From assembly GCA_021846045.1 (NCBI GenBank), contig JAJZCM010000012.1, positions 1-40,037 of the forward strand: a DNA stretch of 40,037 nt. The letters run 5' to 3'. Origin of the DNA: a bacterium. GTDB lineage: Bacteria; Elusimicrobiota; Elusimicrobia; UBA1565; UBA9628. The notes beneath the pieces are model-generated. The model ran no database searches. It had not been told where the DNA came from and saw only the letters and a program-made list of their open reading frames with translations. Every line of letters starts with the position of its first letter. The first letter of the stretch is position 1. This document shows, one piece after another, positions 8,758 through 14,532 of the stretch. Position numbers and translations under genes: made by a program.

Positions 8758-9101
8758 TCGCTCTCATCTTGGATGTTCTAGTTGTCGGCGCGATCGCGAC
8801 GATTATGACCTATGCCGGACGTCTTTTGGGGCCCGCGCCTAAGCATGGAGGAGATGGCAATCTGCCTTATGAGACCGGAATGCCTCCCATCGAGCATGCG
8901 GAAGAGAAAATTTCCGTTTTATATTGGAAATTTGCGGTTCTTTTTGTTGTGTTTGACGTTGATCTGGCGCTTTTATTTCCTTGGGCTTTGAGCCGCCCTC
9001 ATTTGACTTTGTTCAACGTCTTATCGGTAACTTTGTTTGTCTTGATTACCGCCCTCATGGTCGCTTACTTTTGGGCGAAGGGGGTTTTGGAATGCCGGTA
9101 G
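8754..9101 (+). CDS. nuoA: NADH-quinone oxidoreductase subunit A
   Basis: A 115-residue, three-helix membrane protein. It shows the NuoA/ND3 loop motif as PYETGMPP; most homologues have YECG, so the cysteine is threonine here. The second helix has the acidic FVVFDVDLALLFPWA segment that is diagnostic for the family. The ATG at 8754 overlaps the nuoN stop by 4 nt. The gene overlaps nuoB by 10 nt. It sits near the quinone-site junction between membrane and peripheral arms. Confidence 0.93.
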   Translation: MIALILDVLVVGAIATIMTYAGRLLGPAPKHGGDGNLPYETGMPPIEHAEEKISVLYWKFAVLFVVFDVDLALLFPWALSRPHLTLFNVLSVTLFVLITALMVAYFWAKGVLECR

Positions 9102-9568
9102 ATGAAGCTTTGGATGGAGTCGTCACGACTCAGTTGGACGCCGCGCTCGGTTGGGCGCGGAAGTATTCTATTTTCCAATATCCCTTCGTCACCGCTTGTT
9201 GCGGAATGGAGTTCATGTCGACGGCGGCTTCCCACTACGATTTGGACCGCTTTGGCGCGGCCTTTCCTCGTTTTTCTCCTCGGCAGGCCGATTGCTTGAT
9301 GGTGGTGGGAACGATTTCGCACAAAATGGCCCCGGTTTTACGCCGCATTTATGATCAGATGGCCGCTCCCAAATGGGTGGTGGCCTTCGGCGTTTGCACC
9401 TGCACAGGCGGCTTTTACAACAATTATTCGACAGTTCAGGGCATTGATACCATCGTCCCGGTTGATGTCTATATCCCCGGATGTCCGCCCCGTCCTGAAA
9501 TTGTTTTGGAAGGACTGATCCTCCTTCAAAAGAAAATTGAAAAGCAGGCGGGCGAGAGAGTCAAATGA
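9092..9568 (+). CDS. nuoB: NADH-quinone oxidoreductase subunit B (N2 cluster)
   Basis: A 158-residue protein from the ATG at 9092, which overlaps nuoA. All ligands of the terminal 4Fe-4S cluster N2 are visible: Cys36-Cys37 in TACCGMEF, Cys102 in FGVCTCTGG, and Cys131 in YIPGCPPRPE. The protein hands electrons to quinone at the NuoB/NuoD interface. Its stop overlaps the nuoC start by 4 nt. A longer in-frame extension from 8981 is only an overlap with nuoA and is not used. Confidence 0.96.
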   Translation: MPVDEALDGVVTTQLDAALGWARKYSIFQYPFVTACCGMEFMSTAASHYDLDRFGAAFPRFSPRQADCLMVVGTISHKMAPVLRRIYDQMAAPKWVVAFGVCTCTGGFYNNYSTVQGIDTIVPVDVYIPGCPPRPEIVLEGLILLQKKIEKQAGERVK

Positions 9569-10209
9569 CCGATATTAGTGAGCCTCAAGAAATGCGGGTT
9601 GCGGCTGCGGAAGCCTTTGATATCCTCAAGAAACTCAAGAGCGAAGGCTATAATATGCTCGTTGATTTTACCGCCGTTGATTATTCGGCCTACGGCCCCT
9701 CTGGAACCAAGGCAGATTCTTGGAAACGGGCATATCCGCTTGAGGAGGAGAGTCTCGCTCGTCCAATCGCTTCTGCCGATGGAGAAGAATACGGGACTCC
9801 GCATCGGCCCGGATCAGGCAGTTTGGATGAGGCCCGTCCTACTTCGCCCGTTCAAGAAAGATTTGAAGTCGTTTACCGCTTGATGAAATTAGACGCGAAA
9901 ACCGGAGACGATCTCGGGCGGGTGTACGTTCATTGCGGGGTTCCGGAAAACCCGCCGGTTCTTCGCTCAGTGATGAGTTTATGGCCTATCGCGGACTGGC
10001 TGGAAAGAGAAGTCTGGGACATGTTTGGAATTCAATTCGTTGACCGCCCGGACATCACTCGTCTTCTCATGTATGAGGAATTTAAAGGCCATCCGCTTCG
10101 CAAGGATTATCCGATCACCAAAAGGCAGCCCCTCATCGGCCCGCCCGGCGGCGAGCGCGAGAATAGCCCGAGCTTCAACATCATCCGACCGACGGTGAAA
10201 TATGACTGA
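9565..10209 (+). CDS. nuoC: NADH-quinone oxidoreductase subunit C with an internal insertion
   Basis: A 214-residue protein with NuoC/30-kDa blocks: LVDFTAVDY, RFEVVYRLM, SLWPIADWLEREVWDMFGI and GHPLRKDYP. Between VDY and RFEVV lies an insertion of about 50 residues (about residues 42-95, DNA about 9690-9855). It is rich in Ser, Gly, Pro, Glu and Arg and looks unstructured; ordinary NuoC has only a short loop there. The N-terminal region before DFTAVDY is also compact. NuoC is a structural subunit of the peripheral arm that pairs with NuoD. The start overlaps nuoB and the stop overlaps nuoD (8 nt). Confidence 0.93.
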   Translation: MTDISEPQEMRVAAAEAFDILKKLKSEGYNMLVDFTAVDYSAYGPSGTKADSWKRAYPLEEESLARPIASADGEEYGTPHRPGSGSLDEARPTSPVQERFEVVYRLMKLDAKTGDDLGRVYVHCGVPENPPVLRSVMSLWPIADWLEREVWDMFGIQFVDRPDITRLLMYEEFKGHPLRKDYPITKRQPLIGPPGGERENSPSFNIIRPTVKYD

Positions 10210-11578
10210 GCCTAAGCGAAGAAATGGTTGGGTTCCAGATTCCGCGCAAAAGGAAACCATGAGTGATCAAAAAAACTTTCTTTTAAACATGGGGCCGCAG
10301 CATCCGGCGATGCATGGCGTGGTGCGTCTGGTTTTGGAATTGGACGGCGAGAAAATCGTCCACTCTAAAGCCGAAATCGGATATCTCCACCGCGCTTTTG
10401 AGAAGCAATCGGAAAATGAGATTTGGAACAACGTCGTGCCTTATACGGATCGCCTGAATTACGTCTCTCCGCTCATCAACAATGTCGGCTATTGCATGGC
10501 GGTTGAGAAATTGGCGGGAATCGAGATTCCGGAGCGTGGGCAGTATTTGAGGACCATTGCCTGCGAGATTTCCCGCGTCACCGATCATTTGACCTGCGTT
10601 GGCGCTTCCGCGATGGAGCTTGGGGCTTTTACCGTTTTCCTCTATCTGATTAAGGCGCGTGAATTTTTATATCAGATGGTGGACCAGTTGACGGGCGCCA
10701 GGGTCACCACCTCTTACACGCGGGTGGGCGGAGTGAAAGGGGATTTGCCCCAAAATTTTGCGGAAAATCTCCGCGATGTTTTTAAAAAAGTGCGGGAAGC
10801 GGTTGTTGATTCCGACAAACTTTTGACTAAGAACCGCATTTTCCGCGACCGCATGGAAAACGTCGGAATTATATCCCAGGAGGACGCCATCGCCTATGGA
10901 ATTACGGGGCCTTTCCTGCGCTCAACCGGCGTTCCCTACGACGTTCGGCGCGCTCATCCCTATTTGATTTATGAGCGCCTTGATTTCGAGATTCCCGTCG
11001 GCGCTAAGGGCGACAATTACGACCGCTACTTGGTACGCATGGCTGAAATTGAGCAAAGCTTGCGCTTAATTGAGCAATGCTTAAACCAGATTCCCGATGG
11101 GAAACATTCCTTGGACGTCTCTGAAATGAAGGACGCCTTTTTTTATCAGGATGCTGGCAAAAAAGGGGACACCGCTTTATTAAAAAAATACAAGGCCAAG
11201 GTGGATAAGACCTTGGAAGGCTATGACCGAAGCGAAGTGGGCGTTGCCCGCGCCGCCAGCCATTCTGCGGTTTTGCCCCCGAAGGAAGAGACCTACGGTT
11301 CGATTGAAGGGCTGATGAATCATTTTGAGCTGATCATGTGGAACTGGGGCGTTAAAATTCCGGCCGGAGAGACCTATTGCGCGGTCGAGGGCGGAAACGG
11401 CGAGCTTGGCTTTCACATCGTCAGTTCTGGAGAAGACCGCCCTTATCGCGTGCGTTGCCGCCCGCCGTGTTTAAACCCGATGGCGGCGCTCTCCAAGATC
11501 ATTGACGGCGGGTGGGTGGCCGACATCATTCCCACTTTCGGCTCGGTCAACATGATCGCGGGAGAGTTGGACCGGTGA
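10202..11578 (+). CDS. nuoD: NADH-quinone oxidoreductase subunit D with an internal insertion
   Basis: A 458-residue protein of the 49-kDa/NuoD family. Conserved blocks include MGPQHPAMHGVVRL at the quinone site, EIGYLHRAFEK, VDQLTGARVTTSYTRVGGV, and the C-terminal CRPPCLNPMAAL. Between QIPDGK and LPPKEETYGSIE there is an extra segment of about 55 residues (about 300-355) rich in Lys and Asp; most NuoD proteins have only a short loop there, which also explains the length (usually about 400). It forms the quinone-reduction pocket with NuoB. The start ATG overlaps nuoC. The stop overlaps the GTG start of the following nucleotidyltransferase gene, so it is translationally coupled to it. An in-frame ATG at 10259 would give a more usual N-terminus. 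Confidence 0.95.
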   Translation: MTEPKRRNGWVPDSAQKETMSDQKNFLLNMGPQHPAMHGVVRLVLELDGEKIVHSKAEIGYLHRAFEKQSENEIWNNVVPYTDRLNYVSPLINNVGYCMAVEKLAGIEIPERGQYLRTIACEISRVTDHLTCVGASAMELGAFTVFLYLIKAREFLYQMVDQLTGARVTTSYTRVGGVKGDLPQNFAENLRDVFKKVREAVVDSDKLLTKNRIFRDRMENVGIISQEDAIAYGITGPFLRSTGVPYDVRRAHPYLIYERLDFEIPVGAKGDNYDRYLVRMAEIEQSLRLIEQCLNQIPDGKHSLDVSEMKDAFFYQDAGKKGDTALLKKYKAKVDKTLEGYDRSEVGVARAASHSAVLPPKEETYGSIEGLMNHFELIMWNWGVKIPAGETYCAVEGGNGELGFHIVSSGEDRPYRVRCRPPCLNPMAALSKIIDGGWVADIIPTFGSVNMIAGELDR

Positions 11579-11889
11579 CCGAGTTCCCAAACTTTTCGCC
11601 AAGAGAAAAAGAAGTTCTTGGGAAAGCTGAGGACATCTTGATTCATGAACTCTCTCCGGCGAGGATTATTCTATTTGGTTCGCGGGCTAAAGGGACGCAG
11701 ACCCCAGGGTCGGATTTTGACCTAGCCGTCGATGCTCCCAGGCCCGAACGCGGCATTGAATTAAAAATCAGAGAAGAGATCGAGACAGTGAGCGGACTCT
11801 ACAAAGTGGATGTCGTTTACTTGGGGAATATTGAGGAGGCTTTTAAGAATCTAATTTTAAAGACGGGGAAAGTGATCTATGGATCGTGA
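11575..11889 (+). CDS. mntA: MntA-type minimal nucleotidyltransferase (antitoxin)
   Basis: A 104-residue protein of the MNT family. It has the full active-site pattern GS-X10-DXD: Gly35-Ser36 in LFGSRAKG and Asp47/Asp49 in GSDFDLAVD, with a third acidic residue at Asp79 in YKVDVVY. Known MntA antitoxins AMPylate a tyrosine of the partner HEPN toxin. I chose the GTG at 11575 because it overlaps the nuoD stop (GTGA); an upstream in-frame extension lies inside nuoD. The gene overlaps the following HEPN gene by 11 nt. The pair sits between nuoD and nuoE, where no nuo gene is expected, so it looks like an inserted module that became fully coupled to the operon. The related HI0073-type name would apply equally. 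Confidence 0.88.
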   Translation: MTEFPNFSPREKEVLGKAEDILIHELSPARIILFGSRAKGTQTPGSDFDLAVDAPRPERGIELKIREEIETVSGLYKVDVVYLGNIEEAFKNLILKTGKVIYGS

Positions 11890-12271
11890 GGAGGTCGAAT
11901 TCGCTCTTAGGAAATTTTCAGACGCCGTTTCGGCGTTGAGGAGCGGGCTTTCCGAAGCGAAATCCCAGCTTGAAAAAGACGGCATTATCCAAAGGTTTGA
12001 ATTTACTTTCGAGGCATTTTGGAAGAGCCTTAAAATATATCTTGCCAACAAAGGGGCTATTTGCAAGTTTCCGAAAGATTGCCTTAAAGAAGCCCTCCGT
12101 TCCGGACTTATCAGCGATGAGGGAGTTTTTTTGAGCATGCTTATGGATCGCAACCTCACTTCCCATGTTTACAGTGAGGAAGAGGCGGAAAGGGTTTATT
12201 TAAGCATTGTCGAAAAGAATTATATTGCCGCTTTCGAGGCGGTTTTAAAACAGATGAGGTCATCTTTATGA
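11879..12271 (+). CDS. hepT: HepT/HI0074-type HEPN-domain protein (toxin or substrate-binding partner)
   Basis: A 130-residue all-helical protein. It carries the HEPN ribonuclease motif RX4HXY exactly: Arg91, His96 and Tyr98 in DRNLTSHVY. In characterised MNT/HEPN pairs this motif is the RNase active site, and the tyrosine is the AMPylation target of the antitoxin. The middle region (RFEFTFEAFWKSLKIYL) matches the HI0074 group. It overlaps the antitoxin gene by 11 nt and nuoE by 4 nt (ATGA at 12268), so respiratory-subunit translation continues straight through it. All motif residues are intact, so I see no sign of decay. Toxicity is inferred from the family. Confidence 0.88.
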   Translation: MDREEVEFALRKFSDAVSALRSGLSEAKSQLEKDGIIQRFEFTFEAFWKSLKIYLANKGAICKFPKDCLKEALRSGLISDEGVFLSMLMDRNLTSHVYSEEEAERVYLSIVEKNYIAAFEAVLKQMRSSL

Positions 12272-12789
12272 GTTCAGCTCAAGCGCAATCTCTCGTTGAG
12301 GCTTCGCCTTTTTCTCCAGAAGAGGAAAAAATTTTGAATTCTTGGACGAAGGCCTATCCACATCCGATGATGGGCCTTTTAGAGGCCATGCGGCAGGTGC
12401 AGACCTGGCATTTATGCGTGCGCCCGAAAGATGAGGAGTATCTCGCCGATCTTTTTAAGACGACTCAAAATCACGTCCATCAGGTGGCGACTTTCTTTCC
12501 GTTGTTTACAAAAAAGCCGACCGGGAGAAAGCGAATCGGGCTTTGTCACGGACTCTCCTGCGCGATGGCGGGTTCGGATAGAATCGCCGAACTGCTTGAA
12601 AAAAAATTGCGTGTCAAGGAATTTGAAACGACTCCCGATGGCGAATTTTCCTGGGAAGAGATGGAGTGTCTGGGCGCTTGCGAACACGCTCCGGCGATTA
12701 TTGTCAATGAAGAACTTAAAGGCAAAGCGACCGAAAACTTAGTTGATGAAGTTATCGCAGGTTCTGGTGGACGGCACAATGGACAATAA
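12268..12789 (+). CDS. nuoE: NADH-quinone oxidoreductase subunit E (N1a cluster)
   Basis: A 173-residue thioredoxin-like 2Fe-2S protein. The four ligands are visible with normal spacing: Cys93 and Cys98 (CHGLSC), Cys134 and Cys138 (CLGAC). The helical N-terminal half with NHVHQVATFFPLF is typical of NuoE. It holds cluster N1a in the NADH-oxidising module with NuoF. The start ATG overlaps the HEPN stop. Unlike other nuo genes here it is not coupled to the next subunit; nuoF follows only after 278 bp containing a candidate antisense-strand RNA and a repeat. Confidence 0.95.
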   Translation: MSSAQAQSLVEASPFSPEEEKILNSWTKAYPHPMMGLLEAMRQVQTWHLCVRPKDEEYLADLFKTTQNHVHQVATFFPLFTKKPTGRKRIGLCHGLSCAMAGSDRIAELLEKKLRVKEFETTPDGEFSWEEMECLGACEHAPAIIVNEELKGKATENLVDEVIAGSGGRHNGQ

Positions 12790-12815
12790 AAAAGGGCCCC
12801 ATAAAACAGGGGTCC
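12788..12815 (-). terminator. Rho-independent terminator of the minus-strand RNA
   Basis: On the minus strand GGACCCC (12815-12809) pairs with GGGGCCC (12800-12794) with one mismatch, and is followed directly by TTTTTT (12793-12788). On the plus strand the same stem has no T-run after it, so the direction is minus. It overlaps the last bases of nuoE. Confidence 0.6.
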
Positions 12816-12931
12816 TAGGCCAACTCGGACAACCGACCGATATCAATAGGATAGCAGGCACGGGAGGCGTTGTCAATGCCTCCCGCCGCGTAGGGTGCAG
12901 AACCACCATCTCGGTTGATTGTTCGTCCCTG
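12788..12931 (-). ncRNA. Candidate structured RNA, 6S-like architecture
   Basis: Read on the minus strand, the segment folds as a long rod. The strand 12929-12911 pairs with 12843-12827 (outer helix, with G-U pairs and small bulges). Inside is an asymmetric bubble of about 25 and 17 nt (12910-12886 and 12860-12844), and then a perfect 8-bp stem CGGGAGGC/GCCTCCCG (12861-12868 with 12878-12885) closed by a 9-nt loop. A GC-rich hairpin followed by six T follows. A TATTAT box (plus 12939-12944) lies at the right distance upstream, but no -35 is clear. Closing stem, central bubble and terminal stem resemble 6S RNA. I cannot confirm the family by eye; it could be another structured RNA. Confidence 0.4.
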
Positions 12932-12955
12932 TATTTTCATAATATTTTAACGGTC

Positions 12956-13023
12956 GTCATTGCGGCGAAAGCCGCAATCCAGACTTTTGCGTGGGCCTGG
13001 ACCCCGACTTTCGTCGGGGTGAC
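12956..13023 (-). repeat. Palindromic repeat of the GTCACCCC/AATGAC family, diverged copy
   Basis: Two GC-rich hairpins (stems around CGGCGAAAGCCG and CCCCGACTTTCGTCGGGG) are separated by about 20 nt, bounded by GTCATTG and GGGGTGAC. On the minus strand this matches the architecture of the copies at 17164-17254 and 22111-22201 (GTCACCCC..GGGGTCCAG..CTGGATT..AATGAC). It lacks their ACTACTC/GTTAC ends and has a different centre. It lies between the minus-strand RNA candidate and nuoF. Confidence 0.75.
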
Positions 13024-13067
13024 GGTGGCGGAAGTTCCCATCTCCCCCTCAGAAAGGTTCCCTATTT

Positions 13068-14312
13068 ATGACTAAAATTTTAACGAAGCATTTCGATGAG
13101 CCGAATTTGCATGAGTTGGAAACCTACAAGAATTTCGGCGGCTATGAAGGCATTAAAAAAGCTCTTTCGCTTAAGCCCGCGGAGGTCACGGCCGAGGTTA
13201 AGAAATCAAATTTGAGGGGGTTGGGCGGCGCGGGTTTTGCGACCGGCATGAAATGGGAGACGGTTCCTCCCAAGGATAAACTGCCGGGACCCCGCTATGT
13301 GGTGGCCAATGCGGATGAATCCGAGCCCGGGTGCTTCAAAGATCGCGTCTTGATCACTAAATCTCCGCACAGCATTCTCGAGGGAATGTTGATTGCCGCT
13401 TACGCTATAGGGGCGGAAGACGCGTTTGTCTTTATTCGCGGCGAATATGCCGTCCAGCATCAAATTCTGGCCGCTGCCATTGCCGAGGCGGAGAAGGAAA
13501 ATTTGATCGGTAAAAATATTCTGGGTAGCGGATTTTCTTGTCGTATTTCACTGATGCGCGGCGCCGGAGCTTATATTTGCGGCCTAGACACCGCTTTACT
13601 GGAAACCATGGAAGGAAAAAAAGCCTGGCCCAGGCAGCCTCCGCCCTTTCCGACAGTCAAGGGTCTCATGGGGCAGCCCACGGTGGTCAACAACGTCGAG
13701 ACCTTGGCGATGCTTCCCCATATTTTGAAAGATGGTGGGGAGGCCTTTGCGAAAGTGGGGGTCGCAAAAACCGGCGGAACCGGAGTCTTCTCAATTTCGG
13801 GAGACGTTGAAGCCCCGGGAATTTATGAGTTTCCGATGGGAACTCCGTTGCGGAAAATGATTGAAGCCGCAGGCGGAGTAAAAGGCGGGCGAGCGCTTAA
13901 ATGCGTGATTCCCGGAGGGGCCTCCACTCCTCCGCTGACCGCTTCTGAAATCGATGTTCCGATGGATTTTGAAAGTTTGAGGGGTTTAGGAACGTTTTTA
14001 GGCGCCGGCGGCGTCATGGTTTTGGATGAGACCCGAAACATGGTGGAAACGGCGCACAATATCGAGCGCTTTTTGGCCCATGAGTCTTGCGGGCAATGCA
14101 CGCCCTGCCGCGAGGGTTCCGAGTGGACGACAAGGATTTTGGAGCGCCTGATGTCCGGCCAAGGCGTTCAGGAAGATTTCCCTAATCTCCAGAGGGTTGG
14201 CGAAAATATCACCGGAAAAGTCATCTGCGCCTTGGGCGATACCGTTGGCATGGTCGTCCGGGGATTCATGAAGAAATTCCCGGAAGATTTTAAACTTTCC
14301 AAAATCCATTAA
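13068..14312 (+). CDS. nuoF: NADH-quinone oxidoreductase subunit F (NADH/FMN site, N3 cluster)
   Basis: A 414-residue protein of normal NuoF length. It has the FMN/NADH blocks LRGLGGAGFATGMKWE and NADESEPGCFKDR, the RGEY motif, PTVVNNVETL, and the N3 cysteines in ESCGQCTPCREG plus a later cysteine in VICALGD. It oxidises NADH and passes electrons via FMN to the iron-sulfur chain. One deviation stands out: the near-invariant GEET motif after GAGAYIC is GLDT (DNA about 13577-13590). A possible ribosome site AGAAAGG lies about 10 nt before the ATG. It is separated from nuoE, so it may have its own promoter. No nuoG, H or I follows. Confidence 0.95.
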   Translation: MTKILTKHFDEPNLHELETYKNFGGYEGIKKALSLKPAEVTAEVKKSNLRGLGGAGFATGMKWETVPPKDKLPGPRYVVANADESEPGCFKDRVLITKSPHSILEGMLIAAYAIGAEDAFVFIRGEYAVQHQILAAAIAEAEKENLIGKNILGSGFSCRISLMRGAGAYICGLDTALLETMEGKKAWPRQPPPFPTVKGLMGQPTVVNNVETLAMLPHILKDGGEAFAKVGVAKTGGTGVFSISGDVEAPGIYEFPMGTPLRKMIEAAGGVKGGRALKCVIPGGASTPPLTASEIDVPMDFESLRGLGTFLGAGGVMVLDETRNMVETAHNIERFLAHESCGQCTPCREGSEWTTRILERLMSGQGVQEDFPNLQRVGENITGKVICALGDTVGMVVRGFMKKFPEDFKLSKIH

Positions 14313-14332
14313 GGGCTTGTAATCTACTGGGC

Positions 14333-14369
14333 CCTTTGCCGGCGCGCATCTAGGATTTTGGACCCATTC
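14333..14369 (+). other. Repeated double-hairpin motif, copy A
   Basis: CCTTTGCCGG (14333-14342), TCTAGG (14349-14354) and CCCATTC (14363-14369) occur here. The same three blocks with identical spacing occur at 28013-28049. It sits 20 nt after the nuoF stop and shortly before the transposase remnant. Its function is unknown. Confidence 0.55.
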
Positions 14370-14384
14370 TTTTTGTTCTCCAGA

Positions 14385-14519
14385 ATGTTATATTTATGGG
14401 GATATGGGACAGTGGCCGAGGCGAAGGCGGGTCTTGGTAAATTCTTCCCGTTCTATAACAACGAGCGGTTGCATCAATCGCTGGACTATCAAACGCCGGC
14501 TTTCGTTGGGGTGACGTAA
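14385..14519 (+). pseudogene. IS3-family transposase remnant (C-terminal end of the integrase core)
   Basis: Only 44 codons remain. The translation YGTVAEAKAGLGKFFPFYNN followed by ERLHQSLDYQTP is the characteristic C-terminal end of IS3-group DDE transposases, which usually ends with a YN..RPHQSL..TP motif. The catalytic DDE residues are missing, and no inverted repeats are seen. The last codons before TAA read through a stretch (CGGCTTTCGTTGGGGTGACG) that looks like half of the palindromic repeats in this window, so the remnant probably joins a repeat half. It marks old rearrangement at the end of the nuo locus. Confidence 0.8.
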
Positions 14520-14532
14520 GCATTTGCGCTAA

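Noticed and set aside
12743-13075. 110-codon plus-strand frame across the nuoE-nuoF gap
   Set aside because: It runs through the terminator, the RNA stem and the palindromic repeat; the translation shows no domain, and no ribosome site supports it.
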